From assembly GCA_963921425.1 (NCBI GenBank), contig OY992839.1, positions 9,217,409 through 9,281,408 on the forward strand: a stretch of DNA of 64,000 nucleotides, read 5' to 3'. Under the pieces are notes generated by a model. That model saw only the letters and a program-made list of their open reading frames with translations. It did no database searches and was not told the origin of the DNA. The stretch's first letter is position 1. Every line of letters starts with the position of its first letter. Below are positions 50,701 through 60,283 of this stretch, in pieces. The stretch is from Dryas octopetala. Lineage: Eukaryota; Streptophyta; Magnoliopsida; Rosales; Rosaceae. The position numbers and the translations under genes were made by a program.

Positions 50701-51530
50701 CCAGCCTGTAATAATACAATGGTGGCACCGTATACCCCAAATACCTTGAAATCCCATCAAATTCAAATAAGGACATGTAGTCCAAATTGCAATAGTCTGC
50801 CCAAACAACCTTCCCACCTTCATAAATGCTCTCACCTGTTTCAGGATTTAAAGTCACCAAGGTACCCCCATGATGTATTTCCAAGGTAAAGTGATCAGGA
50901 TTACCTGCATAGCAAATACATATTAAGCATATAACCAAACTAGGTTACTATTTTAGCACATATTAAGTAATGAATAAAATAGTTAATTATTATGCATAAA
51001 CCCTTTACTGTTTTACAACACCAAATGATTAATTAAGTAAAGGAATACACCATTGACTATCTAAGAATTTGTCTAACCATTTCACTAATTAAGCAATTAT
51101 TGAATTAATTTTACTAATTAAGCAATTAGTAAATTAATTTTACTAATTAAGCATGTCAATAAACCCTATTATTGAAGGTACTATTTTTGCAGACAAGTAC
51201 CGAAATTGAAGTCAACAATTAATCCAACCCACCTCAGTCCCCACTGCCACCCACCTCTAATTTATTCAACATACTGGTCCCAACAACTCATAAAGGCCAA
51301 AAGCCACAACAAAACTCCAAAATGTCAACGCAGTAGAGGCAAAAAAGAAATCGAATCTATGATATAAGGAGACAACAGAGAAACAACATCCATAAAAAGA
51401 AGGTATTTTTCAATTCGCACTTCATGGAAGAAACCAAAAGAATGAGTAAACAATTCATCGAAGTACCACGGGACCACTTACTGTAGTTCGGGGTTTCCCC
51501 ACTTTCTCTGATAAATTCGCCTATATCCAT
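47736..51530 (-). CDS. mudrA: mudrA-like MULE transposase, three exons, N-terminal in-frame stop
   Basis: Exons: 51530-51482, 50904-48152, 48059-47736. Introns of 577 and 92 nt have GTAAGT and GTGAGT donors and CAG acceptors, and all joins keep frame (1041 codons plus stop). The N-terminus (FTLEIHHGGTLV, VVWADYCNLDYMSLFE) is the PB1-like domain common before plant MULE transposases. An acidic Asp/Glu region follows, then a MuDR-type DNA-binding region with C-x4-C and an H-x-C pair (AKCAKGCPWHLYGS, DDHKCSPP). Next is the DDE core: D in GLDGCFIKG, D in LISDKQKGL, E in NNLCESFN, with EHRNCVKH between. The end holds a SWIM finger (CSCRKWEVSGIPCNH) and a CCHC knuckle (CKKCGKEGHNSRTC); the last exon is basic. 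A TGA at 50677-50675 interrupts the frame after the PB1-like part. Confidence 0.88.
50675..50677 (-). other. Premature TGA in the transposase frame
   Basis: The PB1-like exon reads ...YYYRLAGYPPNFG and stops; 24 bp on, the same frame reopens and runs 836 codons. In the +1 frame over this gap the text reads LQTLDENLSYMINVC, closer to the usual loop of PB1-like MULE domains. A pair of small compensating indels is therefore more likely than a single substitution, though that is inference. Confidence 0.7.
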
Positions 51531-51711
51531 CTCCAATCAACGTTGCAATGATTCCCAAATATTCTTGGATCAGATTCGCACTGGTAAAGGCGTAAAGCTT
51601 CCAGAAAACTAAAACCCTAAAAGCTTCTGTTGAAGGCGATGGGTCTGAAGGAGCCAAGTACGGTCTGAAGGTTTTCAGATTTGCTTTGTCTTTTTTGGAT
51701 TTTCGTACAAA

Positions 51712-51949
51712 ATGGCGGTTGGGATGGGCAGCGTCTGAATTAAATGTGCACGAAGAGACGAAAATGCCCCTGCAAACTGGTCACGTGCGGGTCACGTGAC
51801 CAGTTTTTAACGGTGAATGTGACAGACATGACAGAATGTACTTGATTGAGTCATTTGAAAAATTATAGTCCTTAATTGAATCAAAGTGAAATCGGGATCC
51901 TCAACTGAAAATAGGGGTATAGTTATAGTCCTTTTGCTCTAATTTTCCC
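51712..51949 (-). repeat. MULE right terminal inverted repeat (238 bp)
   Basis: Inverse of 46183-46420 with about 5 mismatches. It carries the same GGTCACGTGACC palindrome, and here the neighbouring half site is also CACGTGACC, so the two G-box sites make a near-perfect inverted pair. It lies 180 bp upstream of the transposase start and presumably contains its promoter. Confidence 0.92.
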
Positions 51950-51959
51950 TAGTTATATA
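51950..51959. repeat. MULE target-site duplication, right
   Basis: TAGTTATATA, matching 46173-46182 exactly. Confidence 0.85.
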
Positions 51960-52264
51960 TATACTATACGCATTACTCTATAATAGTTATATATAATCTT
52001 ATATATAATTATAACTTATAACCCAAATTTGCCCAAACCCCAAACAAAATCTCAATCTCCCCAAAAATACCAATATGAATAATAACTCATTAAACCTAAA
52101 ACCGTAATGGAGAACCAAACTGAACCGCACTACACTTTGAATGGTTTGGTTTGATTTTTCTCCTCTCTTTCCGGTTTTTAGCACCGTATAGGAACGTTCG
52201 GCGCAGCGCATGGTTTCGAAGGTGAACCGGGCCGAACCGCACCGCGCCCACCCCTACTGATAAC

Positions 52265-53009
52265 TATTTATTTTATTAAATAACATCCAGTCTTACCATT
52301 ATCAAAAATGATCATGAATAAAAAACTGTTCTTTACACCTCCAAAATAATTACTTGCACTCTTTATTTGAGCGCATTAAATAACGTGAAAATAATTTTAA
52401 CGTGTATTTATTATTTTTTCCCCCGAAGCAGTCATATATGGGTAGTAGTACACGAGTGCATCGAACACACTCATCTCATTTGGTGTCATTTCCAAAGTCT
52501 AAGACGTGCGGAGAAATCGCTTTGAAGCTTCCGCTCCTCTCTTTCACTCTCTTTGTTTACATTTGATACGTCCAACTCCGACTCCAACCCACATTCAAAA
52601 TCCCATTCAAAATCCCCCCGAAATTCTTTCCCATAATTTTCATCAATCAAATCAATTTCTTGTATCTCTTCCTCCTCCTCCTAAATCATAGACCAAACAG
52701 AGCAGACCAACCCCCTCAAAAACCTCTCTCCCCCTTCACCATCATCATCATCATCATCATAATCTATTAATCTAACAATGGTGATGTTATTCACCACTGT
52801 ACGTGTTCTATAAGCCATACTGGGTCGTTGTTGTAGTTGTATCAACCCCTTCCAAAACCCCCAAAACCCAAACTCTCACTCAGATCCGTCTTCTTCACGT
52901 ACCCTTTACTCTGTTCACCATATATACCCCCTCTCCATCAATACCCACTTCGCCAAAACCCCAAAAATCCAAACCCCACCTCCCTATTTCACTATTTGAC
53001 AACCCCATC
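52265..53009 (+). promoter_or_regulatory. KCS promoter and 5' leader, with a short upstream ORF
   Basis: The stretch between the hAT end and the KCS start codon is CT/CCA-rich from about 52500 on, typical of a plant leader, with a CAT microsatellite at 52738-52760. An upstream ATG at 52778 opens an 11-codon frame ([11 protein letters not shown]) ending at 52813, out of frame with KCS, which could dampen translation if transcribed. An open frame in phase with KCS extends back to 52803, but its first codon is not ATG. Confidence 0.45.
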
Positions 53010-54533
53010 ATGAGCTCCGAGTCTATTGCCAATGGCGGAGTTCAGATCCACCGCACTAGACTCCCACTCCCAGACTTGTTGCAGAGTGTGAACTTGAAGT
53101 ATGTGAAGCTGGGTTACCATTACTTGATGACCCACCTCTTCACTCTCTGCTTGGTTCCTGTAATGGCGCTGATTCTTATTGAAGCCTACCAGATGAACCC
53201 AGATGACATTCACCAGCTCTGGCTCCAGCTCCAGTACAATCTGGTCAGTGTCATAATTTTCTCGGCTATTCTCGTTTTCGGATCCACCGTTTACATCATG
53301 ACCCGCCCGAGATCCGTTTACCTCGTGGACTACTCGTGCTACCGGCCTCCCTCGCATTTGCAAGTGAAGTTCAATCAGTTTATGGAGCATTCGAAATTGA
53401 CAGGGGACTTTGACGAGTCCGCGCTCGAGTTCCAGCGCAAGATTCTCGAGCGCTCTGGCCTCGGAGAGGAGACTTATGTGCCCGAAGCAATGCACTACAT
53501 CCCACCGAGGCCTTCAATGGCCGCGGCTCGTAAGGAGGCAGAGCAGGTGATTTTTGGTGCATTGGATAATTTGTTTGCTAATACAAATGTTAAGCCCAAA
53601 GACATTGGTGTTCTTGTTGTGAATTGTAGTTTGTTTAATCCAACTCCCTCGCTTTCGGCTATAATTGTTAACAAGTACAAATTGAGGGGTAATATTATGA
53701 GTTTTAATTTGGGGGGTATGGGGTGTAGTGCTGGGGTTATAGCTGTTGATCTTGCTAAGGACATGTTGCAAATTCATAGGAACACTTACGCTGTTGTTGT
53801 TAGCACTGAGAATATTACTCAGAATTGGTACTTTGGCAACAAGAAATCGATGTTGATACCAAACTGCTTGTTCCGTGTTGGTGGGGCGGCGGTTTTGCTT
53901 TCGAATAAGTCCAAGGATAGGCATCGGGCAAAGTATAAGCTCGTGCATGTTGTGAGGACTCATCGTGGAGCAGATGATAAGGCCTTTAAGTGTGTTTATC
54001 AAGAGCAGGATGATGTTGGGAAAACTGGGGTTTCTTTGTCAAAGGAGCTCATGGCAATTGCTGGTGGGGCTCTTAAGACTAACATCACAACTTTGGGTCC
54101 CCTTGTTCTGCCTATAAGTGAGCAGCTTCTCTTCTTTGCTACTTTGGTTGCAAAGAAGTTGTTCAATGCGAAAATCAAGCCTTATATCCCGGATTTCAAG
54201 CTTGCTTTTGATCATTTTTGCATACATGCTGGTGGAAGGGCCGTGATTGATGAGCTTGAGAAGAACTTGCAGCTTCTACCAGTTCATGTTGAGGCATCTC
54301 GGATGACACTCCACAGGTTTGGTAACACCTCGTCGAGTTCGATTTGGTATGAGTTGGCTTACACTGAGGCAAAGGGGAGGATGCAAAAGGGGAATCGTGT
54401 CTGGCAGATTGCTTTCGGAAGTGGTTTCAAGTGTAACAGCGCAGTCTGGGAGGCTCTTCAGAATGTAAAACCTTCTCCTAATAGTCCATGGGAAGATTGC
54501 ATTCACAGGTATCCAGTGGAGATCATTGTCTAG
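53010..54533 (+). CDS. KCS4: 3-ketoacyl-CoA synthase, intronless, 507 residues
   Basis: Condensing enzyme of the ER fatty-acid elongase: it joins malonyl-CoA to long acyl-CoA in making very-long-chain fatty acids for wax, sphingolipids and seed oil. Two membrane segments lie near residues 41-60 and 77-97, followed by [13 protein letters not shown], the start of the FAE1/CUT1 domain. The catalytic triad is Cys239 ([10 protein letters not shown]), His406 ([14 protein letters not shown]) and Asn439 ([17 protein letters not shown]); spacings of 167 and 33 fit FAE1. Length and lack of introns are usual. The start [10 protein letters not shown] was chosen because it gives a family-like N-terminus ([20 protein letters not shown]) and is the only suitable ATG. 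The sequence resembles the KCS4/KCS9/KCS17 group, KCS4 best from memory. Confidence 0.97.
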   Translation: MSSESIANGGVQIHRTRLPLPDLLQSVNLKYVKLGYHYLMTHLFTLCLVPVMALILIEAYQMNPDDIHQLWLQLQYNLVSVIIFSAILVFGSTVYIMTRPRSVYLVDYSCYRPPSHLQVKFNQFMEHSKLTGDFDESALEFQRKILERSGLGEETYVPEAMHYIPPRPSMAAARKEAEQVIFGALDNLFANTNVKPKDIGVLVVNCSLFNPTPSLSAIIVNKYKLRGNIMSFNLGGMGCSAGVIAVDLAKDMLQIHRNTYAVVVSTENITQNWYFGNKKSMLIPNCLFRVGGAAVLLSNKSKDRHRAKYKLVHVVRTHRGADDKAFKCVYQEQDDVGKTGVSLSKELMAIAGGALKTNITTLGPLVLPISEQLLFFATLVAKKLFNAKIKPYIPDFKLAFDHFCIHAGGRAVIDELEKNLQLLPVHVEASRMTLHRFGNTSSSSIWYELAYTEAKGRMQKGNRVWQIAFGSGFKCNSAVWEALQNVKPSPNSPWEDCIHRYPVEIIV

Positions 54534-55789
54534 CTCAACCACAATTTGGTTACAGACTCAATTCAAAGGAAGGAAACATTGATGGATTGATTGGTCAACT
54601 TATCATGTTATTTTGCTGCCCCCTTTTTTTAATAGTTTTTTTTTTTCTTTTCTAATTCTTGATTTATTGGGCATGTTATGTGTTGTTTGGTCATTAAAGT
54701 CATGATGTGTCTCATTCCCTTTGTTCATGTTAGTTTGAGTGGCCTGATTTTAACCTTGGCTCTTCCTCTTTGATGTTTTGAAGATTTTTATGTCAAATGC
54801 AGTAGTACTGTGATTACTATGGTTTTCTGCAGAGCATTGGAGGGCAATAGCAATACAAAAATGTATATGGATAATCTTTTGTTTGAAAGAATTTCAATGT
54901 ATAAGTTCCATTGTAAGAAATGTTAGCATTGAGATTATTGAGTCTTATTATCTTATTCTACATAAGCATGTGAGAACCAGAAGATATAATTGCACATATT
55001 AGTGATGCTGATTTAACTTTCATCATATCACCAAATGCCAATGTTCGTGCAGTGCTAATTTTGTGACTTCTTTGTATTTTTTGGGAACTATAATGCCACG
55101 ACGCCGTTCCAGCCAACCGGCCAAATTTTTTGTTATAATATTTCTTGCTTCCGAGAAGGGGTTATCTTGCAGTGATGCAGGAGAGATTTAGTTCCAGCTG
55201 GGCAGTGTCACCTAACTTCCTCATGGTGTAATTAGGGTTTATCACCCAATTGGTCGATTATCATTTCCTTGTCAATTATTCTGGTGATAGGTTAGGATTT
55301 GTATTCATCTTTAAAATTTGGAAACTAAGCCTTGTGCATCATCAGTAGGACACAGGTATCTTTTTATGGCTTTTAGAAAATACATTATGGTGGTAGGGCC
55401 TTGCATGACATCTTGGATGGTTTTGATTTTAGCATTATCCTTGGTATATACGTCTGAATAGGATGCTAAACTCTTTCTCTCTCCCAAGTTTTTAATTTTC
55501 CATCACTCCGAAATATTTGGGAAGTACAAAGGTCTTTTAGAAAGTCAAAATTCTTCATGAAATTTTAGAAAGTACAGCAATGAAAAAAGAGACTAGAATG
55601 TCTTTCACAGAGCTGGAGGACATTTATTTTTGCCTTGTCAGGGAATTTGTCACTTTCCAAACTTGATAGATGAATTCAAGTAGATTTTTACTTGTACACG
55701 TATACACCTAAAATGTGTTATGAATATACCTGCAAAAATAAAAGGGTTTTTTTTTTTAAAGTCCATTTTTTAAAATTTACTATTCATCC
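54534..55789. other. KCS 3' flank and non-coding DNA
   Basis: It contains the KCS 3' UTR. No further gene or bounded element seen. Confidence 0.5.
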
Positions 55790-55905
55790 GGCCCACACGC
55801 TACAGTAAAATACTGTAGCGGTCCACTTTTAAAAAACCAGTGCTACAGTAACAGCGCTACAGTGACGCCGTTACTGTAGCGCGCTACAGTATTTTTTTAA
55901 AAATG
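55790..55905. repeat. CTACAGTA/TACTGTAG palindrome cluster
   Basis: Within about 100 bp, CTACAGTA-type words occur repeatedly on both strands (near 55800, 55811, 55852, 55866, 55874, 55886), giving stem-loops such as CTACAGTAAAATACTGTAG. GC-rich spacing GCGCTACAGT adds stability. Confidence 0.75.
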
Positions 55906-56084
55906 TCATTTTTTCCCTTCATTTTTTATTTTCTCATTTCAGTACCAATTGGTACATAAACTACCAAAAAAAAAAATTCATAATTTAGGTATTTTTCATT
56001 TCATAAACATATTAAATAATAACCAGTATAAAATACAAAAAATCAAGATAAGGCATCCATAATCTTTTACGTTTTAATAGTAAA

Positions 56085-56520
56085 TATAATTGTTACTATC
56101 AAATAGTAACAATCACCTATTGCTACTGCCGGACAGTGGCAATCAAGTATTATCATTGTTTGATAGTAACAATCACTTATTACTACTGTCTGGCAGTGAC
56201 AATAAGATATTGTTATTGTTTGATAGTAACAATCACCTATTGCTACTGTCTAACAGTAACAATCACATGTTGAAGATAACTAATATATCTTGTTACTGTC
56301 ATACAATAACAATCACTAAAATTCATAGAAAATTACAAAATTCAGATATTAACAATCACTTGATTGCTACTGTCACACAATAACAATCACCTGATTGCTA
56401 CTGTCACACAGTAACAAATCAGGTGATTATTAATTTGCTACTATCACACAGTAACAATCACCTAATTGCTACTGTCACAGTGACAATTATTATAATAATT
56501 ACCACTATCGAACAATGACT
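56085..56520. repeat. Minisatellite of small hairpins (about 11 units)
   Basis: Units of about 30-45 bp follow the pattern TTGCTACTGTC-nn-ACAGTAACAATCAC. Each unit is itself an inverted repeat (GTTACTGT ... ACAGTAAC) able to form a short stem-loop, and units are arranged head to tail with substitutions. Two related units reappear at 56895-56965. The array gives Leu/Ser/Asn-rich spurious frames on the plus strand. Confidence 0.85.
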
Positions 56521-57102
56521 ATTCTTACTGTGCCAAAAAAAAAACCCATAAACAACATACATATACAAATCTTATGTATTTTTCTAACATAAACCCATAA
56601 AAAACAAAAATACTTAAACAAAAATCTTTGTCTTCTTCTTTTTTTCTTTTTGCTGAAGCAGCCATATACCTCCTTTTTTTTTTTTTTTTTTATGAAGCTG
56701 TCATGTGTCTTCTTCTTTTTTTCTTTTTTGTTGAAGCTGCCGTGTGTCTTTTTTTTTTTTTTTTAACAATAGCCACTGCCAAAAAAATAGCCATTGTCAA
56801 AAAAATGCTATTTAACAATTGTCACTATCAAAAACAGATAATACAAGTAACATGTTCTATATGCTTGTCAAAAACAGTCATAGCCCCACTTACATATTGC
56901 TACTGCTTGTTAGTAACAATCATAACCTCACTTACATATTGTTACTGACAAACAGTAACAATTATAAGATGAATTAGAACATATGGATATAGAACAGTTT
57001 ATCAGATGAATTAGAACGCTGCATACATTCAAGTATTAATAGAACAACCTCAGGTGTCTAAGGAGTTAAACAAGACAGTGACTTGAGGTTGTCAATGATA
57101 AG

Positions 57103-58021
57103 CTACTGCTTGACAATTTTAACATCTTTTGATAGAAATGATATAAACCAATCAACATCAAAGATCTCTGAAAAGTTACTGCACAAGAAAAGCAATAGAT
57201 TTGTCATATAAACTTTTAACAAGTAAAGGCATTTATATGTTCACACTTATAACATCTGAACAGGTTAATGTAATTCGAAAATCCATAGTGCAAATAAGAG
57301 GGTAGCATACATATATCAGTAATGACTAACCTCACATCCTTCCAGAAAGACTTCTGGTCCAACTTGGGAACAAGAAGACTAGCATTTAGTATACGAGCAA
57401 CAACAATGGAATCTGTAATCTGCGAAAGGTATAGGTGCAGTAAGCTCCACACCAGAAGTAAAAAATTTATACCAAAACTCTGTAACCAAGGAGCACAAAT
57501 GTGACGAGATAAAAGTATGATCATTGTAGGGCACAAGATAATTACCGAAAATATATTCACTGGATCCCTAATATAAGAGGCAGCTAATCTAATTCCAGTG
57601 AAAAATCAACTGAATCAAAGCCAACCGACCTGCCACTAATTATAATATCAGATATAGAAAACCATGGATATCAACAAATAAGATAAAAGCATTGTGTCTT
57701 CAGAGTTCTCACCAATGCAAGGAAAGAAAAATGATTAGAAATTCATACATCCAAGCATCAATATCTTAATCAACACCAGGCAAACTCCTACTCTACCTTA
57801 TACTGCCTAACGTTTTCACCCTCTCACTTATGCCATCAATTTAAGAATTGGAGTTTGGCTGGAATCCAACATCTTCTCCAACATGCTAAGAAAAACATCA
57901 ATGAACTAATTATGATTAGAATACTGCAGAAGAGAAACAAAAGTAAAGAAAGGTACCCTAGTTCTTTGTTGATTCAAGCCTCCACTGGTTGCAATCGCCA
58001 AATACCTATTAGGATGCGTAA
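57103..58021 (-). pseudogene. Truncated O-fucosyltransferase-like gene (three exons)
   Basis: Three minus-strand exons join in frame. About 58021-57957 ends RYLAIATSGGLNQQRTR. Exon 57419-57331 reads ITDSIVVARILNASLLVPKL...FWKDV. Exon 57178-57106 reads NFSEIFDVDWFISFLSKDV and then hits TAG (57105-57103) after VKQ. This is the conserved N-terminal catalytic part of plant GT106/O-fucosyltransferase (DUF246) proteins, normally about 500 residues in many exons. Splice sites are intact, but the frame stops where the family continues (usually LP), and I found no upstream start exon or downstream exons. It is therefore a captured or broken partial copy. Confidence 0.75.
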
Positions 58022-58430
58022 CTGCTTCAAATAATAGTAGAAGAATGATAGAAACAAGATTTAGTTAGTTGAAAAAGTGAATTCCAAAACCCTAGATCTT
58101 GGTATACTGAAAATGGAAACTACGGTTTCCAAATATCAAACCTTTGAGAAGACTAGTTATCTGGCCCTTATGGACTATTACTTATTTCAAGTTTTTCCTG
58201 TAAGCACCAATCGAAATCTATAGCCCATGTCAATAACAAGGACAACAACATTAGGGGCAGTGATCTTAAGTGAGAGAGTACCTGGCCAGAGTTTGAAAGG
58301 AAATGGCCATAAACCTATTTTTAGCACAAGATGCAGATCTGATTGAAATCGAACAAGGCAAAATTGAATCGCAGATCAAAACGAGTAAATCAACAACAGA
58401 AATAGAGAATCGAAGCTATAGAGAGAGAGA

Positions 58431-58618
58431 GATGGATACCTGGATACCGTGCTCGATGACCAGTCCACCACCAACCCCATCGACGCCATTGATGATTCGA
58501 AGCCTACTTCGCCGAAAACAATTCGATTCCCAAGGCCTGCATCAGGACCATCTTCGCCAGCGCGAAGAAGCTCTGCGAGCAAATCTTGCAGGGCATCGGC
58601 ACAGCCATTCAACAATGA
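58431..58618 (+). pseudogene. Unrecognised coding fragment with a 1-bp frameshift
   Basis: Plus-strand frame from 58431 reads DGYLDTVLDDQSTTNPIDAI up to SK at 58502. After a shift of one base it continues YFAENNSIPKACIRT...KKLCEQILQG to a TGA at 58616-58618. Both halves have convincing composition, and the junction is explained by one missing base. I cannot name the parent family. It lies on the opposite strand to the O-fucosyltransferase fragment 0.4 kb away, suggesting pieces of two genes brought together. Confidence 0.45.
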
Positions 58619-59110
58619 GCTCTGAGCCAACGAGGTGAGACAGAGTGAGGTCAGAGAGAGAGACGGAGAAAACAAGACGGAGAAGAGAGGAACGTTAGAA
58701 TGTGGACCGGGTTAGGTGTTATTGGACCTCCTTCGAAACAAGAAAAAAGCACAGGGTCTTAAAGGTATAAAGAGCTCAAATTTGGGTTTTATAATCATTT
58801 ACTTAAAATAAAATACGAACGAATTTAACTAAAGGATCCGTTTGATAGATAACATTTTTGTTTTTGGTTTTTCAGTTATTTATACTTAAAGAGATAATAT
58901 GAGTGGGAGAAAAGAGAGAGAAAACATAAAACTAAAATTAAAAAAATGTTTTAGTTTTTGGTTTTGTGAAGCATACTATATACATCTTCTCCTCAATTAT
59001 CTATCTTGTCATCATCCTCTCATTCTTTTATTTATTTTTTTTTTTATATATATAATTAAAGACGGAAAACCAAAAATTAAAAACAAAAAGGTTACCAAAC
59101 ACACCCAAAT
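58619..59110. other. Non-coding spacer
   Basis: AT-rich flank without recognisable ends of a larger composite element; the GAGAGA-rich start belongs to the preceding fragment. Confidence 0.4.
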
Positions 59111-59113
59111 TTA

Positions 59114-59787
59114 GGCCCCGTTTGGGATTGCGGTAAAGGATCCAAAAGCTGCTGTGGATGACAATTCTCAATCATCTACAACAGTTTTGGTGTTTGGTAA
59201 AAAAATTAAAAACTGCTTTTCCCCACAATTCTCAACTCCCTACAGCAAAAACAGAAAGCAGGTTTCTAGGTGCTTTTGAAAGCTGCAGTGACTCACAACA
59301 ACAATGAATATTTTATTTTACCCATAATACCCTCATTGATTTCTATAATTTTTATTTGTTTATTTTAAATTAAAAAATATGTTCATTGTTAGTTATATTT
59401 TATATTGTGATAATTAATTATGATATTTTATTTATATGATTAAAATTATAATATACCTAAAAAAATAATAGGCATACTTATTTCATAATGTTGTTTTTAG
59501 AAAAATTAATGCTAATAAAAATTTGTAGTCAAAAATTTCAAAAACAAGTAAAAAAACATTTTATTTTTACCAAACAAATAAGTGAAATGCACTTTCAGCA
59601 TCATGTCCATTTTAGTAATTATACACAGTCACAACATTTTTATATCAATATTTACCAAACACTTTGATACTGTTTTTTGCACTCACAACACTTTTGAAAA
59701 CATAGTTTATCAAATACTCAACTGTTTTACTTTACAGCTGACTTTACTTCACATCTGTTTTTTCTTACAGCAATACTAAACTGGCCC
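59114..59787. mobile_element. PIF/Harbinger-type MITE, copy C
   Basis: An approximately 674-bp element starting GGCCCCGTTTGGGATTG and ending CAATACTAAACTGGCCC; the flanks are TTA on the left and TTT on the right, a mildly eroded duplication. It is colinear with copy A (33772) but carries an extra AT-rich middle of about 270 bp that copy B also has, so copy A is an internal-deletion derivative. Confidence 0.8.
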
Positions 59788-60283
59788 TTTATTCGACTGT
59801 CTATTTCCCTCACTTTGTTGCTAATGCTCACTTTGGGAAGAAGACCATAAACTGACAAATCACAGATTACGTCTAGATCTTTAAATTTGTGTTGGGAAGA
59901 AAAATTGTAATTTTGTGCTGGGAAGAAAAGATGTGGTGAAGCTAGGTTTCGTCATTAGTGGCTCAGTTGCTTCATTAGCATTATTGTTTGCTTAATTGCT
60001 TTTGTGACTTAACATTTGACAAACAATGGTTGCTTGTTGCTTGCTCAACAGCGATCCAATTACCTCTCCTTAATTGGTTGGAGCAATTAACTGAGTTAGA
60101 TATGGGCCTCAACACCTTAACTACACGGAGCAAATGAGAGATGGGCCCATCAGATTCATATCCAAATCCAAACGTTGGCCCAAGTTAGCAAGACCCTACC
60201 TTAGCTACAATGACTAGGCCAGTTCCCAAGTTGGCACAAAAACGCTGCAACCCAATTGGGCCAGTTCAATTCCAATCTCTTAA
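59788..60283. other. Non-coding spacer
   Basis: No gene or element recognised. Confidence 0.4.

Larger units (their letters stand above)
46183..51949. mobile_element. Complete two-gene Mutator-like element (5,767 bp)
   Basis: It is bounded by 238-bp terminal inverted repeats differing at about 5 positions (about 98% identical) and by a 10-bp direct repeat. Two genes converge from the ends: a GRF zinc-finger gene (plus strand, left) and a mudrA-like transposase gene (minus strand, right). A 710-bp convergent intergenic region lies between them. This is the maize MuDR arrangement. High end identity implies a young insertion, but an in-frame TGA in the transposase N-terminal domain suggests this copy may no longer be fully autonomous. 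Confidence 0.92.
45595..52256. mobile_element. hAT-like element interrupted by a complete MULE
   Basis: The left end TAGGGGTGGGCATAAT and right end CGCGCCCACCCCTA form an 11-12-bp inverted repeat of the same family as the element at 1178. Flanks CCAATAAC (45587-45594) and CTGATAAC (52257-52264) match at 6 of 8 bases, an eroded 8-bp duplication. Without the 5,777 bp contributed by the MULE and its duplication, the host element would be about 0.9 kb. It has ends rich in ACCGAACC motifs and an AT-rich TATATA core into which the MULE inserted. No transposase of its own. Confidence 0.7.

Noticed and set aside
52803-53009. 69-codon N-terminal extension of the ketoacyl-CoA synthase
   Set aside because: It opens with GTG, is Pro/Thr-rich leader-like sequence, and the ATG at 53010 gives the family's usual N-terminus.
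52992-53495. 167-codon minus-strand frame and neighbouring antisense frames up to 54542
   Set aside because: Shadows of the ketoacyl-CoA synthase coding sequence.
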